From assembly GCF_041027365.1 (NCBI RefSeq), contig NZ_JBFTEH010000001.1, forward strand, positions 248,001 through 312,000: a stretch of DNA of 64,000 nucleotides, written 5' to 3'. This stretch comes from VKMB-3413 sp041027365. Its GTDB lineage: Bacteria > Pseudomonadota > Alphaproteobacteria > Rhizobiales > Rhizobiaceae. The position numbers and the translations under genes were made by a program. Below are positions 1 through 8,075 of the stretch, in pieces (within the stretch, counting starts at the first letter, position 1; each line of letters begins with the position of its first letter). The notes below the pieces were generated by a model. That model was not told where the DNA came from. It ran no database searches and saw nothing but the letters and a program-made list of their open reading frames with translations.

Positions 1-732
1 TTCATCGTCGGCAATTCGATGAAGACGATCAAGGACACCGGCAAGGGGATGATGGAGGCTTTCAAGAACAAGATCCCCAAGCAGAAGGACTATCTCGAGG
101 TCCTCGGCCTGCTGCATTCGCTGATGCGCGAGATGCGCTCGAAGTCGCGCTCGGAGGTCGAGGCGCATATCGACGACCCCAAGGAGTCGACGATCTTTCA
201 GGCCTATCCCAACATCCTGAAGAACACCTCGATGCTCCACTTCATCTGCGACTATTGCCGACTGATCATCATCGGCAACGCCCGGCCGCACGAGATCGAG
301 GCGCTGATGGAAGAGGAGATCCAGACGATCAAGCACGACGCGCTGAAGCCGAAGATGGCCATGCAGGACATGGCGGACGGTCTTCCCGCGCTGGGCATCG
401 TCGCTGCGGTTCTCGGCGTCATCCATACGATGGGCGCCCTCGACCAGTCGCCGGCGGTGCTCGGCGAAATGATCGGCGCGGCGCTGGTCGGCACCTTCGC
501 CGGCGTGTTCTTCGCCTACGGCCTGGTCGGCCCGATTTCCAACAAGATCAAATACTGCCGCGACAAGCAGTGCCGCGTCTACATCATCGTGAAGTCCACC
601 CTCATCGCCTACATGAACGGCGCGATGCCGCAGGTGGCGCTGGAATACGGCCGCAAGACGATCTCGGCGCATGACCGTCCGAGCATCGACCAGGTCGAGA
701 GCGAGACGATCGGCGGTGGCGCGGGTGCGTAA
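1..732 (+). CDS. motA: MotA, flagellar motor stator protein (5' end outside window)
   Basis: Stator subunit that forms the inner-membrane proton channel with MotB and pushes on FliG. The frame is open from base 1 without a start, so the first membrane segment is missing; 243 residues remain of about 290 usual in rhizobia. Visible family features are the long cytoplasmic loop with charged residues (AHIDDPKES), a pair of hydrophobic segments around residues 130-185, and the C-terminal stretch PQVALEYGRKTIS. It is the first gene of a run ending with flhB, and fliM starts 9 bases after its stop. Family assignment is firm; only the true start is unseen. Confidence 0.95.
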   Translation, partial: FIVGNSMKTIKDTGKGMMEAFKNKIPKQKDYLEVLGLLHSLMREMRSKSRSEVEAHIDDPKESTIFQAYPNILKNTSMLHFICDYCRLIIIGNARPHEIEALMEEEIQTIKHDALKPKMAMQDMADGLPALGIVAAVLGVIHTMGALDQSPAVLGEMIGAALVGTFAGVFFAYGLVGPISNKIKYCRDKQCRVYIIVKSTLIAYMNGAMPQVALEYGRKTISAHDRPSIDQVESETIGGGAGA

Positions 733-741
733 GGTCAGACG

Positions 742-1680
742 ATGAGCGACACCGCACTCGCCTCCGATCCGGTGGATATCGGCGCACGGCTGAAGAGCGC
801 CGCCGAGATCGAGCCGAAGCGCCTGCCGCGCCTGACCCGCATGGGCGAGGAGTGGGCCGAGGCGCTGGCGACCGGCGTCACCCGGCTCGCCGTCGCCGCG
901 CCCGAAGTCGAATTTCTGGAATGCGATGTCGAGGACGCGCCGGATCTCGGGGACGCCGCCATCAAGGCGTCGCTCCTGGCGGTGATCGACTCGCGCCGCT
1001 TCGACCAGCCGGGCTATGTGCTGTTGCAGCGCACCGCGATCGAGGCCCTGGTCGCCGCGTTCTTCGGCGCCGAGCCTTCGGCCGATCTTGCCGCTTCGCG
1101 CGAGCCGACGGCGCTCGACAAGCGGCTCCTGACGCTGCTCCTGCAGACGCTCGCCCAGACCGCCGGGCCGGTCTTCGCGCCGCTGGTCGAGCTCGACGTC
1201 ACCGTCGGCGGCTTCGTCGCGCCCGACGGTCTGGCCGAAGAACTCGGCGAGAACCCCGGGCGCTTCCTGCAGTTTCGCTTCACGCTGAGCGTGTCCGGCC
1301 TGGAGACGCCGATCATCGTCGCCCTGCCGGTCAGCTTCTTCGCGCCGCATCGCCGGCTCCTGAGCGACATCCCGCAGGTCCAGAAGGTCGACCCGGACGA
1401 GACCTGGTCGAAGGGGATCGAGGCGAGCTTTGCCCGCAGCGACCTTCGGATCGAGGCGGTGCTGTGCAAGAAGAAGATCCTGCTCTCGGAGGTCGCGGGC
1501 TTCCGCGTCGGCGCGACCGTGCCGCTCGACGTCGCCCTCACCAGCCTGATCCCGCTCGAATGCGAGGATCGGCCGCTGTTCAGGGCGCAGGTCGGCCGTT
1601 CGCGCGATTCCTACGTCGTGCGGATCGAGGAACGGGTCGATCCCGCCCAGGAGTTTTTCGATGGAATCCTATCTGATTGA
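742..1680 (+). CDS. fliM: FliM, flagellar C-ring switch protein
   Basis: C-ring protein that links FliG to FliN and receives the chemotaxis signal. It has 312 residues, typical of the divergent rhizobial FliM. The C-terminal SpoA-type domain lies at about residues 235-305 (EAVLCKKKILLSEVAGFRVG, then SLIPLE). The classical N-terminal CheY-binding EIDxLL motif is not visible. The ATG follows an AAGG-like ribosome site near 727-733. Its last 20 bases overlap the next gene, which suggests translational coupling. The identity rests on position between motA and fliN as well as on sequence. Confidence 0.9.
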   Translation: MSDTALASDPVDIGARLKSAAEIEPKRLPRLTRMGEEWAEALATGVTRLAVAAPEVEFLECDVEDAPDLGDAAIKASLLAVIDSRRFDQPGYVLLQRTAIEALVAAFFGAEPSADLAASREPTALDKRLLTLLLQTLAQTAGPVFAPLVELDVTVGGFVAPDGLAEELGENPGRFLQFRFTLSVSGLETPIIVALPVSFFAPHRRLLSDIPQVQKVDPDETWSKGIEASFARSDLRIEAVLCKKKILLSEVAGFRVGATVPLDVALTSLIPLECEDRPLFRAQVGRSRDSYVVRIEERVDPAQEFFDGILSD

Positions 1681-2041
1681 TCTCGCCCTGATGGCGGCCC
1701 TGGTGGTCACCGCCTTGCGCAGCGGCCGCATGTATCGCGAGTTGAAGGCCCTGCGCGAGGCGGAAGGCGGTCTCGGGGCGGCGCTGCTCGAATCGGAGCA
1801 GGCGCTCAACCGCGCCGCCGAAGCCGTCGTGGCGCTCAAATACGAGGGCGTTGCGACCGTCCGGTCGCTGGAGGCGCAGATCGCCGCCGCCCGCGCCGCG
1901 ACCGAAGAGCTGGAAATGCTGGTCGCACGGGCGGAATGGCATGTCTCGGGCCAGCCGGATGCCGCGTCGACGGCCTCGGACATCGGCGGGATGCGGGCGG
2001 CGGGCGACGCCGGCAGGCTTCGCGCCAGTCTGGTCGGCTAA
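1661..2041 (+). CDS. Small membrane-anchored coiled-coil protein of the flagellar operon
   Basis: 126-residue protein of unknown function. An N-terminal hydrophobic segment (about residues 4-18) is followed by a helical, Ala/Glu-rich region predicted as coiled coil (about 25-95), then a short polar tail. The start is well supported: AGGAG sits 7 bases before the ATG, inside the end of fliM. Uncharacterised genes of this size are known next to fliM/fliN in alphaproteobacteria (possibly DUF6468, from memory and not checked). Its place between two C-ring genes suggests a motor-associated role, which is inference only. Confidence 0.7.
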   Translation: MESYLIDLALMAALVVTALRSGRMYRELKALREAEGGLGAALLESEQALNRAAEAVVALKYEGVATVRSLEAQIAAARAATEELEMLVARAEWHVSGQPDAASTASDIGGMRAAGDAGRLRASLVG

Positions 2042-2100
2042 GCCCGGAAGGGGGCGCGACGCGGCGGTGACAAGCCGGCGACGGAGCGCCGATCCGGTCG

Positions 2101-2568
2101 ATGATCGACCGCAGTTTTGGGGATGACTTCCACATGAACGACCTGGACCTTGATCTGGACGAAACCGAGAACGAGGACGAGGAGGAGACCGGCTTCGGCG
2201 CGGCTCCCGGATTCTCCCTCGGCGGCGAGGACGAGGACGAGGAGGACGGGTCCGAGGTCGAGGAAGCCGAGGAGGCCGCCTCCGACCATGTGGACATCAA
2301 CCTCGTCATGGATGTCCCGGTCACCATGCAGGTGGTGCTCGGCTCGACGACGATGACGGTCGCCAATCTTCTGAAGCTCGGGCGCGGCGCCGTGGTCAAG
2401 CTCGACACCAAGGTCGGCGATCCCGTCGACGTGGTGGTGAACGGCCGGGTGGTCGCGCGCGGCGAGATCGTGGTGATCGACAAGGAGGAGCAGCGCTTCG
2501 GCGTCACCCTGACCGAGATCGCCAAGCCGGGCTCGCGGCTGCAGTCGCGCCATCAGCGGGCCGCTTAA
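2101..2568 (+). CDS. fliN: FliN, flagellar C-ring switch protein
   Basis: C-ring component that binds FliM and helps dock export substrates. 155 residues; the first 60 are very acidic (repeated Glu/Asp) and the C-terminal SpoA domain (about residues 62-147) is textbook: VDINLVMDVPVTMQVVLG, then KLGRGAVVKLD, and RFGVTLTEI near the end. The start is uncertain: an ATG at 2134 gives a 144-residue form, and neither has a strong ribosome site. It follows the coiled-coil gene after 59 bases and precedes fliG by 6. Confidence 0.93.
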   Translation: MIDRSFGDDFHMNDLDLDLDETENEDEEETGFGAAPGFSLGGEDEDEEDGSEVEEAEEAASDHVDINLVMDVPVTMQVVLGSTTMTVANLLKLGRGAVVKLDTKVGDPVDVVVNGRVVARGEIVVIDKEEQRFGVTLTEIAKPGSRLQSRHQRAA

Positions 2569-2574
2569 GACCTC

Positions 2575-3609
2575 ATGTCTATCGTCGCCGCCTATCACGA
2601 CGACGGCTCCGGCCTGCCGCAGAGCGGCAGCGCCCGGGCGGCGATCCTGCTCCTCGCCCTGGGGTCGTCGGGCGCCGCGCGTCTGCTGAAGCACCTCTCG
2701 CCGAGCGAGATCCGGATCCTGAAGGAGAGCGCGGCCGGCCTGCCGCCGATCGCGCCCGAGCAGATCGACGAACTCGTCGACGACTTCCACGAATCCTTCA
2801 AGAAGGGCCCTGGTCTCGACGGTCCGGCCCGGCAGATGTCCGAGCTCCTCCAGAGCGCGCTGACGCCGGAGGAGTACCGGTCGCTGTTTCCCCAGGCCGC
2901 GCTCGAGCGGGACTTGGAGAACGACAGCCAGATCGACGTCTGGGACGCGATCGGCCGGCTGGAAGGGCCGGCGATCGCCGCCAAGCTCACCGGGGAGCAT
3001 CCCCATCTCGTGGCGATCGTCCTGTCCAAGGTCACGTCGGACATCGCCTCGGCCATCGTGCGCGAATTCCCGGCGGCGTACCGCAACGACGTGATGAGCC
3101 GCATCCTGACGCTGAAGCCGCTCGCCGAGGAGGTCCGCACCGTCTTCGAGGGGCATCTGCGCGGCAGCTTCCTCGCGAGCTCCGACGGCGGCGGCGAGAG
3201 CACCAGTCACGCCTTCCTCGCCGAGATCGTCAACCGGCTGGACAAGGAGCAGGGCGAGGCGCTCATCGAGACGCTGCGGGTCACCCGCCCGAGCGACGCC
3301 GAGGCCTTGCAGCGGCTGCTCTTCGCCTTCGACGATCTGCCGATCCTGCCGGTGAAGTCGCGTCTCACCCTGTTCGACGCGGTTCCCACGGACGTGACGA
3401 TCCTGGCGCTTCGCGGCGCCTCCGACGCGGTCAAGGAATGCGTCCTCTCCGCGCTCGGCGCGCGCAACCGCCGCATGGTCGAGGCCGAACTCGGGCAGGA
3501 AGCGACGGTGCAGAAGAGCGAGATCGAGGGCGCCCGCCGCCGCATCGCCAACGACGCGCTGCGGCTCGCCGGCGAGGGCAAGATCACCTTGCGCGAAGGT
3601 GAAGAGTAG
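2575..3609 (+). CDS. fliG: FliG, flagellar rotor protein
   Basis: Rotor protein connecting the MS ring (FliF) to the C ring and contacting MotA to generate torque. 344 residues, normal for the family. The N-terminal FliF-binding domain begins around residue 18 (ARAAILLLALG), the middle domain contains the EHPHLVAIVLSK segment (EHPQ-type motif, here EHPH), and the C-terminal domain carries charged helices such as DAVKECVLSALGARNRRM. The gene lies between fliN and flhB. Confidence 0.95.
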   Translation: MSIVAAYHDDGSGLPQSGSARAAILLLALGSSGAARLLKHLSPSEIRILKESAAGLPPIAPEQIDELVDDFHESFKKGPGLDGPARQMSELLQSALTPEEYRSLFPQAALERDLENDSQIDVWDAIGRLEGPAIAAKLTGEHPHLVAIVLSKVTSDIASAIVREFPAAYRNDVMSRILTLKPLAEEVRTVFEGHLRGSFLASSDGGGESTSHAFLAEIVNRLDKEQGEALIETLRVTRPSDAEALQRLLFAFDDLPILPVKSRLTLFDAVPTDVTILALRGASDAVKECVLSALGARNRRMVEAELGQEATVQKSEIEGARRRIANDALRLAGEGKITLREGEE

Positions 3610-3695
3610 CCCGCTCGCGTAACGGCGAGGAAACCGTGTTTCGCGCCGCGTCTTCGCCTTCATCGGATATCAACGGCTGCAAGGACTAATCGCCA

Positions 3696-4784
3696 TTGGC
3701 CGAGAGCGAGGACAAGTCCTCAAAGACTGAGGAGCCGACGGAGAAGAAGCTGAGCGACACGATCGAGAAGGGCAACCTTCCGGTCTCGCGCGAGGCTCCC
3801 ATCCTGGCATCGTTGCTTGCGACGATGGCGTTCCTCTCCTTCCAGCTTCATGACGGCGCGTCCCGCCTGCTTCTCAGCCTCAAGGCCACGATGGAGAACC
3901 CGCTCCAGTGGCAGCTGGAGACGAGCGCCGATGCAACCCATGTCCTCAGTATGTTCGCCGTGGAAACCGCGCGCTTCATCATGCCGGCCGTGGGCTTCCT
4001 GCTGGTCGGCGGGATCCTCGCGTCGGTCCTGCAGAATCCGCCGCAGATCAACGTCGAACGGATCCGTCCGAAATTCTCGAACATCTCCATCTCGTCCGGT
4101 GCCAGCCGCATGTTCGGCATGCGCGGCGTAACGGAGTTCGGCAAGGCGATGTTCAAGTTCATCACCATCGGCGTCGTCGTCGGCACCATCCTCGTCGGGG
4201 GATTCCCCGAGATGATGAAGATGATGCAGGCCGATCCCGTCCTGGTGCCGGAGATGATCCTGCGCATGGCGATGAAGCTGTTGTCGTGGGTCTCGATCGC
4301 CACCATCGTGCTCGTCGCGGCCGATCTCGCGATGAGCCGCCTGCACTGGCGCCGCGACCTGATGATGTCGAAGCAGGAGATCAAGGACGAGGCGAAGAAC
4401 ATGGAGGGCGACCCCATGGTCAAGGCGCGCCAGCGCCAGATCGCCCGACAGCGCCTGCGCAAGCGCATGATGGCCTCGGTGCCGAAGGCCACGCTGGTGA
4501 TCGCCAATCCGACGCATTACGCGATCGCGCTGCGCTACGTGCGCGAGGAAGGCGGCGCGCCGGTGGTCGTCGCCAAGGGCACCGACCTCCTGGCCCTGAA
4601 GATTCGCGAAATCGCCGAAGCCAATGACGTGCCCGTGATCGAGGACAAGCTACTAGCAAGGTCTATGTACGATCATGTCGAAATCGATCAGATGATTCCG
4701 CCGCAGTTCTTTAAAGCCGTCGCCGAAATCATTTATTATCTGCACACCCGGACGGGTTCCAAGGTCGGAGTCGCCACGGCGTAA
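3696..4784 (+). CDS. flhB: FlhB, flagellar type III export switch protein
   Basis: Inner-membrane export-gate protein that switches substrate specificity after autocleavage. 362 residues: hydrophilic start (EEPTEKKL), four hydrophobic segments, and a cytoplasmic domain with the autocleavage site N271-P272-T273-H274 intact. The start is a TTG at 3696, supported by AAGGA 9-10 bases upstream and by the normal family N-terminus. Hook-length control would involve FliK, encoded further on in this window. Ends two bases before the next ATG. Confidence 0.95.
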   Translation: MAESEDKSSKTEEPTEKKLSDTIEKGNLPVSREAPILASLLATMAFLSFQLHDGASRLLLSLKATMENPLQWQLETSADATHVLSMFAVETARFIMPAVGFLLVGGILASVLQNPPQINVERIRPKFSNISISSGASRMFGMRGVTEFGKAMFKFITIGVVVGTILVGGFPEMMKMMQADPVLVPEMILRMAMKLLSWVSIATIVLVAADLAMSRLHWRRDLMMSKQEIKDEAKNMEGDPMVKARQRQIARQRLRKRMMASVPKATLVIANPTHYAIALRYVREEGGAPVVVAKGTDLLALKIREIAEANDVPVIEDKLLARSMYDHVEIDQMIPPQFFKAVAEIIYYLHTRTGSKVGVATA

Positions 4785-4786
4785 TC

Positions 4787-5209
4787 ATGCTCGAGATCAA
4801 GAAGCGGACGACGATGGCGCGCGAGCGGGTGCTCGCGGACGGGATCAAGGAGGTCGCGGCGGAGCTGCGGCTGGTGGAGGTTGTCGACTATGTCGCCTTC
4901 CTCCGGCTCGAACGCTTCGGCAATCTCGCCGACATCGTGACGTCGTCGGCCGAGCTTTACTTCAAGCCCGGCGTCCTGCGCTTCGCCAACAGCGGCGACA
5001 TCCAGCTGACCTGGGGAACCGTGCCGATCGTGATCCTCGGCCTGGAGTTCCGGCATGCCGGCTTCGACATCCGGTTCCGGCTGGAGCTGGGCGCCTCGAT
5101 CGCCGCAGTCGACATCACCTACATGACCTTCGACGGACCGGAGGTCTCGCCCGAGCTCGCGACGGAAGACCTGCGGCGGGCCGTCGCGGACGCGCATCTG
5201 TCGGCCTGA
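4787..5209 (+). CDS. Conserved-looking protein of unknown function downstream of flhB
   Basis: 140-residue protein I do not recognise. It follows flhB by 2 bases, so it is very probably co-transcribed. The sequence has no signal peptide or membrane helix and reads as alternating strand/helix with a well-packed core (VDYVAFLRLERFGNLADIVT, TVPIVILGLEF). Many rhizobial flagellar loci carry an uncharacterised gene at this place. A role in flagellar assembly or motor function is inferred from position only. Confidence 0.7.
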   Translation: MLEIKKRTTMARERVLADGIKEVAAELRLVEVVDYVAFLRLERFGNLADIVTSSAELYFKPGVLRFANSGDIQLTWGTVPIVILGLEFRHAGFDIRFRLELGASIAAVDITYMTFDGPEVSPELATEDLRRAVADAHLSA

Positions 5210-5507
5210 GCCGACGACGAGCCTGAGCCGACGCCGGCGTCGATGCTGTTCCGGCGCCGCTCGGATCGCCGGCCTATCCCCGCCCGACGCCAACCGGCGT
5301 CCGCCGCGATACTGCCGGCGCGTTTTCCCGCGAGCCTGTTCCCTCCCGTCATCCCGGAAGCATCGGCGCGCCGCCAAGGCCGCGGCGCCGATGCCGCTTT
5401 GCTTGCGCCGCCCTTGCGGCCTACGCCTCCGAGCTGTCCACTGAACCAGTTTCGGACAAGCGCATCGTCCTAGAGCTTGAACAGCAGAAAGGAGATGCGT
5501 TTCCGCC
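5210..5507. other. Intergenic region before flgB
   Basis: 298 bases without a convincing gene. It contains a perfect 14-base palindrome CGACGCCGGCGTCG at 5229-5242 just after the previous stop, without a T-run, and ends with a strong Shine-Dalgarno sequence AAAGGAG at about 5489-5495, spaced somewhat far (12 bases) from the flgB ATG. A promoter for the flgB operon probably lies here, but no clear element can be named. Confidence 0.5.
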
Positions 5508-5888
5508 ATGGATCAGACTTATCTTTTCGGCCTCGCATCCCGGCGCGCGTCCTGGCTCAGCAATCGTCAGGCTGTCGTCGCCCAGAACGTGGCGAACATC
5601 GACACCCCCGGCTACACGACCAAGGACATCGCTCCTTTCGACGACGTCATGCAGGCGACGGCGACGCGGCTGTCCGGCACCAATTCGATGCACCTCGCGT
5701 CGATCGCCATGGACGACGGCGGCGCGGCGATATCCGACACCAATGCCTGGGACGTCGAGAGCACCAAGAAGCCGGTCGTGATGGAGCAGGAGATGCTCAA
5801 GGCCGGCCAGATCTCGCGCGACTACTCGCTGGATACCTCGGTGATCAAGGCGTTCAACCGCATGCTTCTGATGACCGTCAAGAGCTGA
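5508..5888 (+). CDS. flgB: FlgB, flagellar proximal rod protein
   Basis: Rod protein of the basal body, exported by the flagellar type III system. 126 residues. The N-terminal rod signature is visible (RQAVVAQNVANIDTPGYTTK) and the C-terminal coiled-coil segment ends in FNRMLLMTVKS. Lacks a Sec signal, as expected. Followed by flgC after 4 bases and fliE; the three make a rod-gene unit. The sequence is typical of the rhizobial branch. Confidence 0.95.
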   Translation: MDQTYLFGLASRRASWLSNRQAVVAQNVANIDTPGYTTKDIAPFDDVMQATATRLSGTNSMHLASIAMDDGGAAISDTNAWDVESTKKPVVMEQEMLKAGQISRDYSLDTSVIKAFNRMLLMTVKS

Positions 5889-5892
5889 CGCC

Positions 5893-6309
5893 ATGATCGA
5901 CCCAATCCTCGCCTCCCTGAAAATCGCCTCGAGCGGCATCACCGCGGAATCGACGCGGCTGAAGGTCGTCTCGGAGAACATCGCCAACGCCAATACGACG
6001 GGCTTGACCCCCGGCAGCGACCCGTACCGGCGCAAGACGATCACCTTCCAGAGCGAGATGGACCGCCTGACCGGCGCCGATCTCGTGAAGGTCGGCCAGA
6101 TCGGCACCGACAAGACGCCCTTCGTCGTCGAGCACGACCCGGGCAATCCGGCGGCGAACGCCGACGGCTACGTGAAGATGCCGAACGTGCAGATGCTGGT
6201 CGAGATGGCCGACATGCGCGACGCCAACCGCTCGTACGAAGCCAATGTGCAGGTCGTGAAGCAGGCCCGCGAACTCATCAACATGACCATTGATCTCCTG
6301 AGGAGCTGA
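5893..6309 (+). CDS. flgC: FlgC, flagellar proximal rod protein
   Basis: Second proximal rod protein. 138 residues with the rod/hook N-terminal motif (SENIANANTTG) and a C-terminal repeat (RDANRSYEANVQVVKQARELIN) that forms the polymer coiled coil. Between them is the short FlgC-type insert containing YRRKTITFQ. Directly between flgB (4-base gap) and fliE (2-base gap), so surely co-transcribed. Confidence 0.96.
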   Translation: MIDPILASLKIASSGITAESTRLKVVSENIANANTTGLTPGSDPYRRKTITFQSEMDRLTGADLVKVGQIGTDKTPFVVEHDPGNPAANADGYVKMPNVQMLVEMADMRDANRSYEANVQVVKQARELINMTIDLLRS

Positions 6310-6311
6310 CC

Positions 6312-6623
6312 ATGATCCCTGCGATCGGTTCATCCCTTCCCAAGCTCGACGTCGCCCCCCTGAGCGGTGGCCCGACGATGCCGAGCGTTGCCGGCCCTTC
6401 GACCCACACCGACTTCGGCGCCATGCTGTCGCAGATGGCGACCGAGGCTGTGAACACCATCAAGACGGGCGAGGCGACCTCGATCAAGGGAATCAACGGC
6501 GAAGCCTCGACGCAGTCCGTGGTCGAGGCCGTCATGTCGGCCGAACGCACGCTGCAGACGGCTGTGGCGATCCGCGACAAGGCCGTCTCCGCCTATCTCG
6601 AACTCTCGCGCATGGCGATCTGA
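6312..6623 (+). CDS. fliE: FliE, MS ring-rod junction protein
   Basis: Adaptor joining the MS ring to the rod, and among the first type III substrates. 103 residues, usual length. The C-terminal family block is present (VVEAVMSAERTLQTAVAIRD, then AYLELSRMAI). The N-terminal third is Pro/Gly/Ser-rich and variable. Last gene of the flgB-flgC-fliE unit; a 183-base gap follows before flgG. Confidence 0.93.
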   Translation: MIPAIGSSLPKLDVAPLSGGPTMPSVAGPSTHTDFGAMLSQMATEAVNTIKTGEATSIKGINGEASTQSVVEAVMSAERTLQTAVAIRDKAVSAYLELSRMAI

Positions 6624-6806
6624 GCCGGTCGCAGGCCGCTCGGAATCTCCGGCCTGCGCCACGCCTCGACGAGGCGAGCCCTGTCCGGTCTTCGGCGACG
6701 GCTTTTCCGACAATGCCGTCCGCGCCTGGTGCGGGCAGCCCATCCGGCCGGACGAACGCGGCCCCATTCGACCGTTGCCGGCCGATTTCCTTGAAGGAGC
6801 TTTTCC

Positions 6807-7595
6807 ATGCGAGCGCTAGCAATCGCGGCGACTGGGATGAACGCCCAGCAGACCAATGTCGAGGTGATCGCGAACAACATCGCGAACATCAACACGACCG
6901 GCTTCAAGCGGGCGCGCGCCGAGTTCACCGATCTGCTCTATCAGGTCGAGCGGATGCAGGGCGTGCCCAATCGCGGCGGCGACAACGTCGTTCCGGAAGG
7001 CGCTCAGCTCGGCCTCGGCGTCCGGCTTGCCGCGATCCGCAACTTGCACATCCAGGGCACGCTGAACCAGACCGGCAACAAGCTGGACATGGCGATCAAC
7101 GGCGGCGGCTGGTTCCAGGTGACGGGCCCGGGCGGCGAGACACTGTATACCCGCGACGGCGCCTTCAACACCAACGACAAGGGCCAGCTCGTCACGCTTG
7201 ACGGCTATCAGGTCGAACCCGCGATGACCGTGCCGACCAACGCCACGGACGTGACGGTCAACGACACCGGCCAGGTCTTCGCGACGATCCAGGGCCAGAC
7301 GGCGCCGCAGCTGCTCGGTCAGCTGACGCTCGCGACCTTCCCCAACGAGGCGGGCCTCGCCGCGCAGGGCGGCAACCTGTTCCGCCAGACGACCGCCTCC
7401 GGAACCCCGGTCGCCGGCGTCCCCGGCGATCCCGGCTTCGGCTCGATCCAGCAGGGCTATCTGGAAGATTCCAACGTCGATCCGGTGAAGGAAATTTCGG
7501 AGCTGATTTCGGCGCAGCGCGCCTATGAGATGAACTCCAAAGTGATCTCCGCCGCCGACGACATGATGAGCACCGTCTCCAAGGGGCTGCGGTAA
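6807..7595 (+). CDS. flgG: FlgG, flagellar distal rod protein
   Basis: Distal rod protein that spans the periplasm through the P and L rings. 262 residues, the normal length. N-terminal motif NNIANINTTGFKRARAEF, central FlgG segment (MAINGGGWFQV, YTRDGAFNTN), and C-terminal block SNVDPVKEISELISAQRAYEMNSK in two adjoining parts. A good ribosome site (GAAGGAG, 8 bases before the ATG) opens a new unit: flgG-flgA-flgI-motE-flgH, all closely spaced or overlapping. Confidence 0.97.
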   Translation: MRALAIAATGMNAQQTNVEVIANNIANINTTGFKRARAEFTDLLYQVERMQGVPNRGGDNVVPEGAQLGLGVRLAAIRNLHIQGTLNQTGNKLDMAINGGGWFQVTGPGGETLYTRDGAFNTNDKGQLVTLDGYQVEPAMTVPTNATDVTVNDTGQVFATIQGQTAPQLLGQLTLATFPNEAGLAAQGGNLFRQTTASGTPVAGVPGDPGFGSIQQGYLEDSNVDPVKEISELISAQRAYEMNSKVISAADDMMSTVSKGLR

Positions 7596-7598
7596 GTC

Positions 7599-8075
7599 AT
7601 GCGCGCGCTTTCGATCGTCCCGGCAGCCTGGCTCTGCGGCATCGCAGCGACGGCGGCGCTCGGCCTCGTCCGGCCGGCCGCGGCGGCCGAGATGAACATG
7701 CCGGTGCCCGTCACCGTCGTCTATCCCGGCCAGAGCATCACCGATCACGGGCTGGAGTCGAAGGCGTTCATCGTCAAGGACGACAAGATCGACCTGTTCG
7801 TCACCTCGGAGAAGATGCTGGACGGGATGGTCGCCAAGCGCACGCTGCTGCCGGGCGAGGCGATCCGCCTCACCGATCTGAAGCAGCCCGATCTCGTGCG
7901 CGCGGGGGCGCGGGTGACGCTCCGCTATTCCGAAGGCGGCCTCGTCATCACCACCGTCGGCACGGCCCTGCGCTCGGCCCAGGAGGGCGAGACCGTTCGG
8001 GTCCGCAACGACGACAGCGGGATCATCGTCTCGGGCGTCGTCGACCCCGACGGCACGGTGAAGGTCCAGAGCTGA
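7599..8075 (+). CDS. flgA: FlgA, P-ring assembly chaperone
   Basis: Periplasmic chaperone needed for FlgI polymerisation into the P ring. 158 residues with a Sec signal peptide of about 29 residues ending in AAAA before EMN. A SAF-like fold is suggested by the central part (AKRTLLPGEAIRLTDLKQPDLVRAG) and by the C-terminal strand region (VRVRNDDSGIIVSGVVDPDG). Short, as in other rhizobia. Its stop overlaps the flgI start (TGATG), matching the functional pair. Confidence 0.93.
   Translation: MRALSIVPAAWLCGIAATAALGLVRPAAAAEMNMPVPVTVVYPGQSITDHGLESKAFIVKDDKIDLFVTSEKMLDGMVAKRTLLPGEAIRLTDLKQPDLVRAGARVTLRYSEGGLVITTVGTALRSAQEGETVRVRNDDSGIIVSGVVDPDGTVKVQS

Noticed and set aside
5229..5242. Palindrome CGACGCCGGCGTCG as a terminator after the gene following flhB
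   Set aside because: No T-run and only 14 bases with no loop; GC-rich palindromes of this kind are frequent here.
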